DNA from: Rhodosorus marinus
Taxonomy: Eukaryota > Rhodophyta > Stylonematophyceae > Stylonematales > Stylonemataceae
DNA: 64,000 bases
Direction: 5' to 3'
Assembly (NCBI GenBank): GCA_029953675.1
Contig: JAMWBK010000003.1
Coordinates: 2,790,001-2,854,000 of the forward strand
Shown: one piece after another, positions 1 through 9,907 of the stretch
Numbering within the stretch: the first letter of the stretch is position 1
How the letters are laid out: every line of letters starts with the position of its first letter
Translations under genes and position numbers: made by a program
The notes under the pieces: model-generated
Databases searched by the model: none
Told to the model about the DNA's origin: nothing
Seen by the model: the letters and a program-made list of their open reading frames with translations, nothing else

Positions 1-1750
1 TGAGCTGGCGAACCTCAACCTGGCTCAAACTCAAGGACTCTTTCAAAGGCTCGATCTCATGGTCTTGGTTGACAACCTGAGGCGCGGGTGTACTTTTCAC
101 TTGATCGCGGTGGTGCGACTCCTTTTCTCTCCGGGTTCCTTTTGGAAAGCGCTTGGTAGCATGGTTTCCCGGTCGTCCTTCTCCGTACGCAGGTCCTTGA
201 GCAGGTCCATGTCCTTTGTAGTGGTCAGACGGCTTCTCTTTTCCATGACGTTTGGTTGCAGCTGACTCCTTGGTTTCCGTTCCAGCTTGCGCCCTTTCAG
301 CTGACTTCTCATCCCTTTTCTGCCATCTTTCCTCCTTCCTCGACGAGCCGTCCTCCCTTCGAACATGACTATCTCTTCTCCCAGGAGCATCCTCCCTCCT
401 CGACGATTTATTTTCCTTTCTAACCGCAGTTTCCTCTCGCTTCTGACTGGAAACTTCCTTTTTAAGAGGAGGCTCCTCCCTCCTGGCCAGATGCTCTTCC
501 TTTCTCACAGCACCAGCGTAACTCTCATCCTTTTTCACAAATACCCCTTCCTTTTTGCCTTGAGTATCGCCCCGTTTAGGATGAAACTGGGCGTCCTCCT
601 TCCTTGCTGCTGGAGTATGCTGTGAAGACGGTTGCTGCGAAGTCGATGAGCTCGATGTTTGTTGCGCTGGCTGTGGTGGCTGTGCATGTGGTCTCTGGGC
701 ATGCTGTGGTTGTGCCTGTGGTCTTTGTACTTGTAGCTGCTGCGCCTTCGGTTGTTGCGCCTGCGGTTGCTGCACCTGCGTTGGTTTGGCCTGAGTTGGT
801 TTTCCCTGCGTTGGTTTTGCTTGCGTTGGTTTTGCTTGCGTTGGTTTTGCTTGCGTTGGTTTTGCTTGTGTTGATTTTGCCTGCGTTGTCTTTTCTGTCG
901 ATGGCTGCTGCTGCGGTGGCTGCTGTTGCGGCGGTGGCTGCTGTTGCGATGGCTGCCGTGTCGGTGGCTGCTGTGGCGGTGGCTGCTGTGGCGGTGGCTG
1001 CTGTGGCGGTGGCTGCTGTTGCGGCGGTGGCTGCTGTGGTGGTGGCTGCTGTTGCGGTGGCTGCTGTGGCGGTGGCTGCTGTTGCGGTGGCTGCTGTTGC
1101 GGTGGCTGCTGTTGCGGTGGCTGCTGTTGCGGTGGCTGCTGTTGCGGTGGCTGCTGTTGCGGTGGCGGCTGTTGCGGTGGCGGCTGTTGCGGTGGCGGCT
1201 GTTGCGGTGGCTGCTGTTGCGGTGGCGGCTGTTGCGGTGGCTGCTGTTGCGGTGGCGGCTGTTGCGGTGGCGGCTGTTGCGGTGGCTGCTGTTGCGGTGG
1301 CGGCTGTTGCTGTGCCGGCCGATGCGGTGGCTGCTGTTGCTGCGCCGGCTGTTGCTGCGCCGGCTGTTGCTGCGCCGGCTGTTGCTGTACCTGCGGTGGA
1401 AGTACTTGCGCTTGCTGCACCTGATGTGCCATCTGCGCTTGGTGTGCCAGCTGCGCCAGCCTTGCTTGCCTTAGCTGCTCATGTTGCTGCATTTGCTGCA
1501 GTTGTTGCAGATGTTGCGGATGTTGCAGATGCGCAGCAAATTGAGGAGGATACGGCATGTGCTGCGGCTGTAGCGGATACTGCATTTCTGGCACTGGCAT
1601 TTGGGCCTGCGGTGGTGCCCGGAGCGCAGGAACCCCCGGATCCTCGGGGGCTACGGGCTTCTTCGGTATTGGCCTCCATTCCTCGGCACCGGCCCTTCCA
1701 GCAAACTTCGAATGCCCCTTTTGAGATTTTCTTGCATCCGACTCCGTCAT
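1..1750 (-). CDS. Q/P-rich low-complexity protein, C-terminus cut off by window edge
   Basis: The minus strand is open from an ATG at 1750 to the left edge, about 583 codons with no stop. The N-terminus has basic and proline-containing stretches (MTESDARKSQKGHSKFAGRA). From about residue 50 it becomes Gln/Pro-rich, and 1330-900 is a near-perfect run of a PPQQQ-like unit. A (Q/K)(A)KPT repeat follows at 885-780, then a K/R/E-rich charged region with recurring R-(R/K)-E-(D/E) motifs. No catalytic domain is visible. Such composition is common in RNA-binding, transcriptional or condensate scaffold proteins, but that is only analogy. The opposite strand gives a long Val/Ala ORF over the same repeat, which I take as its antisense shadow because only the minus frame stays open on both sides of the repeat. 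I do not recognise the family. Confidence 0.7.
   Translation of the reverse strand, partial: MTESDARKSQKGHSKFAGRAGAEEWRPIPKKPVAPEDPGVPALRAPPQAQMPVPEMQYPLQPQHMPYPPQFAAHLQHPQHLQQLQQMQQHEQLRQARLAQLAHQAQMAHQVQQAQVLPPQVQQQPAQQQPAQQQPAQQQQPPHRPAQQQPPPQQQPPQQPPPQQPPPQQQPPQQPPPQQQPPQQPPPQQPPPQQPPPQQQPPQQQPPQQQPPQQQPPQQQPPQQQPPPQQPPQQQPPPQQPPPQQQPPPQQPPPQQPPPQQPPTRQPSQQQPPPQQQPPQQQPSTEKTTQAKSTQAKPTQAKPTQAKPTQAKPTQGKPTQAKPTQVQQPQAQQPKAQQLQVQRPQAQPQHAQRPHAQPPQPAQQTSSSSTSQQPSSQHTPAARKEDAQFHPKRGDTQGKKEGVFVKKDESYAGAVRKEEHLARREEPPLKKEVSSQKREETAVRKENKSSRREDAPGRRDSHVRREDGSSRKEERWQKRDEKSAERAQAGTETKESAATKRHGKEKPSDHYKGHGPAQGPAYGEGRPGNHATKRFPKGTRREKESHHRDQVKSTPAPQVVNQDHEIEPLKESLSLSQVEVRQL
900..1330. repeat. Coding tandem repeat (15-18 bp unit)
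   Basis: About 25 tandem copies of a unit reading ccaccgcaacagcag on the minus strand, interspersed with a cgccgg variant near 1310-1390. The unit encodes Pro-Pro-Gln-Gln-Gln in the Q/P-rich protein. Copies differ by single bases and the unit stays a multiple of three, so the frame is preserved. Confidence 0.9.
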
Positions 1751-2880
1751 TCCAAGTCTTTCGGAGCGAAACGAGAACAGACGAAAACCCGAAAAAAGCC
1801 TTGCCTACCCCGCACCCTCAAACTTGAGTAGAAAGAAACCCCTCCGAGGCAATCAACCCAAGTGGAACAACTCCTCCCCGTTTCCGTTTTTCCAAATCAG
1901 AAACAATACTCCTCCTTTCTTCAACGTCCAAGCAAGGACTGTAACTCCGTTCGAAACTCCTCAAACTCCCTTTTAGCCTTTAAAACGCTAATCTCTTGCA
2001 TCCGTCTTACCTCTTCTTCTCCAGAAAGCTACCCAGAAAACCTGAACTACTTGGCATGCCACCGAGGTGCCCGTCATTTAGAAATGGCACGAAGAAACCA
2101 CCACGAGCACCTAGGGAATCCGTCTCAGAAATCCTCCATAATATTCTCATTCAATTCCCAGACGGAGGTCAATCTTCTGAAATTGTTTACCAATCAATCC
2201 ACCCGAACTAAATATTCCTATATCTGAAAAATATGGGTGAAATATTTTGCCCGTACTTCGAAAGATCCAAATCACCAAACGTATTGAAATGAAACCTGCA
2301 GAAAAAAACGTTCGTTTTAGTCCGTATTTTTGACTATTACAAGTAAAATATGAGTAAAACTCAGTGTGGCCCGGACAACCAATTCGCTCAGATTCGAATA
2401 TCAGCAGGGGCTACCTTTTGGAGCTTTTTATCAACCCCCCCTGCCCTTTACAGATTTGTCCGCAAGAAAAATTTTAAAAAGCATTGAAATTCATCAAACG
2501 TGGAATTATCACTATGAGCAGATGTCCCGGGTCAGGGGCTGACAGGCTAGGGTTATTTTTTTTTTCCTGCGAGGGGCGGACAAGATTTTCCCCACCCTGC
2601 AGATTGTGCGATTTATTTTTAAATGTTTTAGATCGAAGTCCGAGAACGGAAAACACCCAGTCCTTATGCTATCCCTCGGATCCGTCGTGAGAATTTGCAA
2701 AGGCGATTAATCAAAACACCTTTGTTCATTCCTGATTTCCTCTTCGATTCCCGGGGTGGGGGAGAAGAACGCTTTCGACTGTTAAAGAGTCCTCAATTTT
2801 TTTACAAAACTCTTTTTGATCGAGGTCGTCTGCATCGTCCATATGCCTCCTCACCCTCAGGAGATATTTTCATTTGATAT
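1751..2880. other. Intergenic, no supported gene
   Basis: Upstream flank of the Q/P-rich gene. Only short ORFs without family resemblance are present. It becomes AT-rich around 2220-2480. I see no conserved element. Confidence 0.5.
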
Positions 2881-3560
2881 GTAGTTCATTTTGCAGGTTG
2901 GGGAGTCGTCATAAGCAGACTGCTCGTGGGTGAGGGTCGAGCTTCCGTTGGATCCAATTCGGCTAGGTCCGAGACGCTAGATTTTGATGGCATTGGTGCG
3001 CATCGTGTCACGGCGAAGGCTGCCTGGCTCATTTGCTGGTACTGTATGTAGTTGATTTGAGGTTGCTGGGGAGCCGTCCTAAACAGGCTGTGCGCGGGTG
3101 CAACCTGAACTTTTGTTGGATCCCAGTTCGGCTAGGTCAGAGACCCTAGTTCGATGGCATTGGTGCAGATCGTGGTGGGGAGAAGTCTTCCTGGCTCCCT
3201 TGCTTTTGGGTACTGTATATAGTTGATTTGAGGTTCCCGAGTCATGCTCAGGATTACTGCTCGCGCCCGCTGGTTGAAGCTTTTGTGGCATTAGTGCTGA
3301 TCTCGTAAAACCGAAGTGCTCCTGGTTCCCTAGTCAGAGACCTTAGTTTGATGGAAAACTGTTTTTTCCCTTGATTTAGATTGCTGTATATAGTTGATTT
3401 GAGGTTGGATGGTTATCTTAACGAGGACTGCTCTTGAGCGCATCTTCGTTGGAATCCGTTCGGGTAGGTCAGAGACCGTACTCTGATAAAAAACTATTGG
3501 CACTAGTGCTGATCGCGTCAAGGCGAAGTCCTGCTGGTTCCCTTGCTTTTTGGGGCTATC
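2881..3560. repeat. Degenerate ~170-bp tandem repeat, about four copies
   Basis: Four successive units start at about 2881, 3049, 3219 and 3385. Each opens with a version of gtatatagttgatttgaggtt and continues through blocks such as tcggctaggtcagagac, gatggcattggtgc and cctggctcccttgctttt in the same order. Copy-to-copy identity is imperfect and blocks are missing in the third copy. No ORF runs across the array. It has the look of an old satellite; the spacing is close to a nucleosome repeat. Confidence 0.75.
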
Positions 3561-5056
3561 GTCAGCTCCTCCACGGTTTTCGTAGTCAACAGGGTCCTCG
3601 CTACCACTTGACTCTCCGAAAACCCTGGACGTTCAGCTCTATTTCTACCCCAGGCTTCGTTCGCGAAGGACTCGTGAATCGCCAGCATGAACGGGATCAA
3701 TGAAATATCAGACCCACCTTGGGCAGTGGCACCCAATCTTGCGAACTGGCAGGGGTATAGCTGTACGCAATGACTAACATTAACAAGCCGAGTCTGTTAT
3801 GTGAGAGAACCTGAATCATTTTGAGTAATCGAGTCGACAAGGATCAAGCTACGACACATTTCTTCTCCACTGGGAAAATCGTGCATGAGAGGTCATCAGA
3901 GTTTCATATCATCTACGATGACAGGACAAATATCATAAGACGATTTTGCTCGAATCGCTACTCAAAACTCCTTCCACTGGGAGGGTCCACTGGAAAAAGG
4001 AGTGACCGACACTAGAGCTTCCCTGTATTTGATAATGATCAATTGAAAAGGTTTACTCGCAGTCTTGCTGGCCACATCCCTCTTTTCCTGGACAAGCTCA
4101 GGTGTGCCGACTTCTTTTACCCGAAGTTGCCAATAACCACTGCTCAGATCGATGACACTGAGGTACGTGGCGCTTCTGAGTGCATCAAGGCAGTCGTCAG
4201 TCGTTTGTTAGCCGGGTCCCGCTCTATGACATATGCAACTGGAACGTTAGCAAACCAAACAGTACAGAAACCAAACAAAGAGATTTCCCGCGAAAAAAAA
4301 GAAGTGGCAGAAGCTGATTGCCAAAACAGCGTAATCTATTATAGGATTCGTATTTTTCTGCTTTTCTCTCACCGCTTTTCGCGGTTACACAAGATTCTGG
4401 TTTCTTCCCCCCCCTCTCGATCTGATATATTTCCATTCCCGTACCCTCAATATATCAAACCAATACAATTATTTTTCCATATAGATATTCTGGATACCCC
4501 CCCTGGGCTACGATTGAATTTCCGCTCACCTCATTCCCAATTGCATGCAGAAACGAATTCCTGCCCCGCTGGATAACTTTATCAAAAAACACATTTCAAT
4601 TGAGTTGGATTTTTGGTTGGAAACGCTTTGCTTTCATTTTGATGATTTTTGAATAAATGCTGATTTTAAACCCTGCGGCAAAGGATATGACTTGGGACGT
4701 CTTGGCAGGTGAATCTCGATCTTGGCCGATGGTACAATATAAAGTCCGCGCCCTTTTGGGATCTGGAAGAGACTCGGTTGCGATTTAAGGGCAGAGAACT
4801 ACGAACAGGTCGAGTACGATGTAGGACAAGGGGAGGACGTTTTCGTTTTGTTTTTTTTTGGGAGAGGTGTATTCAAGACGTCTAGCTGGATGTCTTGGGA
4901 ACTGGCGACTCTGGTTCGAGCATGTGAATTCAGCCAGTCGAAAGCGTTCGTGATTCGGGCTAAGAGTGTGGGAAGGTCAGCAGGAGGAGTCAGAGGGTAA
5001 ATTTTCGTCAACGGTGTTTCGCCCGTTCTTTGGCAGGTCGACTTCAGTTCAGTAAA
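3561..5056. other. Intergenic upstream of Twinkle gene
   Basis: No convincing gene. Short ORFs at 3821-4015 and 4043-4576 have no recognisable motif. A TATA-like acaatataaag lies near 4733, about 320 bp upstream of the Twinkle ATG, and could belong to its promoter. Confidence 0.4.
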
Positions 5057-8000
5057 ATGTCAGGGAACAGAATTCTGAGCTCGGCCATTCGGATGAGCAT
5101 GGCCGCGTCTGTTAGAGGAGTGGCAACAATTCCCTCCGGTTCAAGGGTAGCGGCTGTCGGCGTGGCATTTCGAAGTCGAGGTAGCTACTGCCCGTGGGCA
5201 AGACTTTGTTATTCTAGCCACGTGTTCTTATTCGAGTTTCTCCTTCGTACTTCGTTTTCTGCGCTGGGAAAGATGCCACGGGAAAGACTTTGAGGGGGAA
5301 TGCGGTTCACTCGCATTCAGGTAACCTCTGCTAGCATGTCAGTTTGCTGCTGGCCTAGCATCCGCTTAGCTTCTGATTCGTATGTAGGTTCCTGTCGATG
5401 CTGCTCATCAACATCTTCATATTCACGTGGTGATTGCGCCGCTCCTTCCACTGGCTACAATGAGATGGCGGAATCTGCAAAGCCTGGGGCGGATGAAATA
5501 TACACCTCAAAGCACTTTGAGGTTCAGCCAGGACAGGTCCATGACTTGCTGCGGAGGCACGATATCGAGTTCAGGGAGACAGCTGATGGTATCTCCGTAA
5601 AGGTACAGACTGAGCAAGTATCTAGCCGCCGGGAAGGACGGTTTTGGGCCTTGGAACTTAAGCTTTGATGTGGATTATCTGGTTTGTTATCTTTGTCTCT
5701 CTCTAGAACTGCCCTTTTTGCCACCCGATTAACAACAAGCGCGAAAACCAGTGGAAGCTGTCTATCAACAGTGCGAAAGGAATGTTCATGTGTCACAGAT
5801 GCTCAGCGAAAGGAGGCTGGTAAGCGCATTTTTTTCATGTTCGCAATTCGATGTCATCAGCTAGTTCACCACTGAATTTCGATTCGGGGGGTAGGTGGAC
5901 TCTGCGGAATAAGTTGTATTCTTTAGCTGGCAACGAAATGTCTAGTCAAGGAAGTGGAGGCTTCTCAATGGGCATAGAGGCTAACCCACTTGGCGGCAGC
6001 TATGAGCGAAGAGGAGGATCAGTCATGATCTCTGGGGAGGAGCAGGAGAAATGGGTTAATGTGCTCAAGGACAGTGCTGCTCTGCAGCACTATATGCAGC
6101 AAGTTCGGGGCCTTAAACCAGAAGTTCTTGAGAAGTATGCAGTCGGGGGAGCGAATTTTCCGTTTCTGGTACTATCCCAATGAGCTTGTAAACGTTTCGC
6201 AATATTACCGTGTACCTGACATTCCGATTCCCTTCTTTTTTTTTGCACTAACGCAGACTGAAGGGCGGAGAGTTCACAAACTGTGTTTCACATTTCCGAT
6301 GATAGATGAATCCGGTTCAGTTGTTAGAGCAAAAATTCGATCAATGGAAGATAAATCTTCCCAAATGTTGCACCCAAAAGGTTGGCGAACTTTCCCACGC
6401 TGGCAGACGGACTGAAACTCCAGCACCGGTCTAACGAGCTGGTTTTTGTTTGGTTTACGAGCAGGTGGTAAATGGGGACTCTTTGGACTGCATACAGTTC
6501 CCGAATCTGCAAAGGAAATAATCCTTACTGAAGGGGAATTTGATGCGATGGCGGCGTACCAGGCAACCGGTGTTCCAGCTGTTTCACTTCCCAATGGAGC
6601 AAATTCGCTCCCGGTTGAACTGCTTCCGAGCCTTGAAAGATTTGAGAAGATCTATTTGTGGATGGATGATGATCATGTGGGTCGTGAGGGAGCCCAGGCT
6701 TTCGTCAAAAAACTCGGTATTCGTAGATGCTATCTCGTGAAAACGCGTGGGGGAACTGATGTCGGACCGAAGGATGCAAATGATGCTCTGCGCGAAGGAG
6801 TCGACATGAAGGCGCTCCTGGAGAAAGCGGGACCAGCTCCAAACCATGCTATTGTTCAGTTCCGAGATATGATACTTGAGATATATGATGAAGTGAAAAA
6901 CCCGAAGCGAGTTGCGGGCACGCAATTCGATTCGCTCAAAGGTCTGAATAGCACTCTGAAAGGCCATCGCCGTGGGGAATTGACAGTCGTCTCTGGTCAT
7001 ACTGGGGTTGGGAAAACAACTATCATGGGGCAGATATCTCTCGACCTGTGTATGAAGGTGAGTTTCTTGCGAGATTGCACCCGTTGCGCAATGCTCCTGT
7101 CTAAACTTCGATATTGGGCTCTGCTCCCGTCCCTTGTGGTAGGGAGTGCGTACTTTATGGGGTTCATTTGAAATCAACAACGTTCGGATGGCAAAAACGC
7201 TTTTGGGGCAGTTCTACTACATGAAAACTGGACGCTACCTGCGACCGAAAGATATTGACTCCCTTGAAACTTTCGAGGAGCTGTGCGCTGAATTCGAGTC
7301 TCTGCCCCTTTATTTCATGAAGTTCTATGGGTCTTGCCCTGTTCCGAAAGTCATTGAGACTATGGAATACGCCAACTACTTACTTGATACAACACATTTT
7401 GTTTTGGATAATCTTCAGTTTATGCTCTCCGGCCAGGTACGTAGGAAACGCCTTTTCTATTTTTCTTACCAAGTTTCCTTACGATTGGATACTGTTTCGT
7501 CGTGCAGGCAAGAGGCACGAGGAAGTTTGACCTCCAAGATGAAGCAATTATTGAATTCCGTAAATTCGCAACCTCTAACAATTCGCATATCAGCCTCGTG
7601 ATGCATCCAAGAAAGGAGCAAGATGATGAGCTATTATCGACCTCGTCAATCTCCGGAACCGCAAAGGCGACTCAGGAAGCGGATAATATACTTCTCGTGC
7701 AGCGTGGTGAAAGACATCCATTCCTCGACATCCGAAAGAACAGATATGATGGCGGTGTTGGGAGCGTTCCGCTTGCTTTTGATCCAGAATCAAAAGTGTT
7801 TAACGAGCTCCCCAGCTCAGCCCTCGAACAGAATTCTCTAATGAAATTTAGCGGTAGAGAGTTCCCGAATCCAAGAAGGGGACAGTTTACAAAAACGGGC
7901 GCGTTCCCGAAAGGCCAAAGTACGCATAGCGTGACCTACCAAGTTGCCTGATCTCAGGGCTGAATGCTCTTTTGTTTGTCTTTTGGCCACCTTGGAATCA

Positions 8001-8159
8001 GGTTTCTTTGCGGCCACTGAGCAAATGCCAAATTCAGAGAAAAAGGCAAATGAGCAATTGTCTAACCTCTTCGATTTCACGGAAACTCCAAGCTCAATTG
8101 GGCGGGCAGCACAGGCTAGGAAGAAAAACGGTGACGAGAAGCCGCCAGTGTCCAAGTGA
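5057..8159 (+). CDS. Twinkle-type organellar DNA primase-helicase
   Basis: Nine exons: 5057-5180, 5388-5602, 5707-5819, 5895-6168, 6257-6380, 6465-7057, 7143-7436, 7508-7919, 8002-8159. They sum to 2307 nt, 768 residues, and close in frame. The N-terminus is Ser/Arg/Ala-rich without acids, as in a mitochondrial or dual organellar presequence. A primase zinc finger follows with CPFC at about 115-118 and CHRC at 142-145. A TOPRIM-like primase segment carries EGEFDAMAAY and WMDDDHVGREG. The helicase has Walker A GHTGVGKTT (about 461-469), LILDN-like FVLDN, HPRKE and GTAKATQEADNILLVQ. This is the T7 gp4-like replicative helicase family of organelle DNA; animals lost the zinc finger, plants and algae keep it. 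The intron after 5819 could use an earlier acceptor (5864). The C-terminus is divergent and its last exon is inferred. Confidence 0.93.
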
Positions 8160-8364
8160 TTAAGTCAGCAGTTCAGGGAGAGGAGGCGTATCTCCTCAGT
8201 TTGGACGAGGAATTTCCGCTCCTACGCGGTACACGGGGTTGATATTGTACGAAAGGTCTCGAAAGGTGAATAAAAAGAAAGTTTGTTAGCGCGTGAGTCT
8301 TTCTTCCTCCAGGCCAATAAAGGCTGCCAAGTCAGTGAGGCAGGAGCTTTGTACTTGTGCGGGA

Positions 8365-8929
8365 TCAAGCTACTTCTTTTTCGAAGTATTCCATTCTAAG
8401 TTTCTTTGCCTTCGCGAAATATTCGCTCCTCTCAAGGCACAGCTCAATTTGTTCAACACGAATAAGCGATAATGGTCTGAGCGATTGAACCTCTCCGCAG
8501 AAGAATCTCTACCACGACCAGGAATGGAGCAGCCAGGAAAAGCCGCACAAGAAGACAGTTGGAATCTAGGCCAAGCGCTCAATCGTAACAAATGTCGTTT
8601 CTTCCGCAACTGCTCGGTGGGGCAGTGCTTGGCATTCCCTGGCCTGAACGAATCTTTGCGCGATGACAACATTTTGACTAGATGTGGTGGAAGCTGATAG
8701 ATATGAAGAAGGGTAGATATCAGAGACAGGTCCCATCCGTCTTCGTAATTCTTCCCAGCCATCCCGAGCGAAAATGCGAAGGCCTCGTTGGTACGCAAAG
8801 CAACTGCAACAACTTCCAGTGTCCAACCGTTTCTACAACTTCCGATCCAGCAAAGTTTAGTAAGGACAGCTTGTCCATTGCCCTAGACTCCTTTTTCCAA
8901 AAAAATCCTGTATCTGCTCCTGACACCAT
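8365..8929 (-). CDS. Unidentified gene, exon structure unresolved
   Basis: An ATG at 8929 opens a 69-codon ORF beginning MVSGADTGFFWKKESRAMDK. Further downstream another frame reads protein-like between about 8850 and 8600 (FAFSLGMAGKNYEDGWDLSL). The last segment, about 8487-8365, is clearly coding-like and charged (VEQIELCLERSEYFAKAKKL) and ends at a TGA on 8367-8365. An acceptor-like gtggtag lies just before it. I could not join the three segments by canonical introns with confidence. No family is recognised; a frameshifted remnant is an alternative. Confidence 0.4.
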
Positions 8930-9907
8930 TACAAAAAGAAATAAAAATCATTGAACTCAATCTTCTGCAATTCTTTAACCGAATTCATAAATTTCCGTCA
9001 ACATCAACAAATGAGGGTTTTCCAAATATATATATTCATAAACAAGAATTCTTCAACTCTTTTATTCATCCCGAAAAAGAAATATCACATCCCCCTTTGG
9101 AGATAAAAAATATACCGAATTAGACCTTTCTTCCCGGAAACTCTTTAAAGTTTATGAATAAATTGATTTAATGTCACCATCCAATCCTTACGGTGAGGAG
9201 GTCATTGGTCTCGACAAAACGGCCCACTGGGATACAGAAGTTTGCTAGAAACGTAATAAATGGTGGTGGGACCAAGACCTATGATTTTCTATAATTTTGT
9301 GGATTCTTTTTTTACAATTCATGTTTCCTCCATGAGAAAACATTGGTGGATAATCGCTTCATGACTTCGACGTTTGGATGAGATATTAATATTCTATCCA
9401 ATCGTAAACTTTCACACAATACATAGCCAATCATTATTTATTAGCTTCCCGTTTGTGACCACTGCTAGTCGATCCCCAAACCCCTTGTGAAGAAGGATTA
9501 CCAATGAATCCAATCCAATCCCTGTAGTCATCTTTCCTGATAATCATTCAAAAAAGTGCCGAAAAAGAAACCTTTCGGATTGTTTCCAATGGAAGACACC
9601 GCTTCACCGATTAGGCATCCTCTAGCTAGATCGGACTTTGAAGCAATCGTTTTAAGTGTAACTATTTAACTCAGTCTAAACAATCCAAATAAAGACTGAA
9701 TATTCATTTATAATTTAATTATTTGAATATAGATCAATCAAATAATATTAAATGACTGATTATATGATGACGCTTAAACGGGAATACCCAGCGAGTTGTG
9801 TGAACGTGTGTCTTTGATGAGGCTGTTGCTTGCAACAGTTTGCCTGTATTTCCTTTTTTCTTTTTTTCTGCCGTTTTTGTTTTATTCTTGTTGGGCTTAC
9901 TTAGACG
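8930..9907. other. AT-rich intergenic
   Basis: No gene seen. The stretch 8930-9780 is markedly AT-rich with many TATA-like strings and no repeated unit that I could detect. It contains the upstream region of the DXS gene. Confidence 0.5.

Noticed and set aside
604-1827. 407-codon plus-strand Val/Ala repeat protein
   Set aside because: It is the antisense of the minus-strand PPQQQ array. Outside the repeat its sequence has no protein character, while the minus frame stays open to the window edge.
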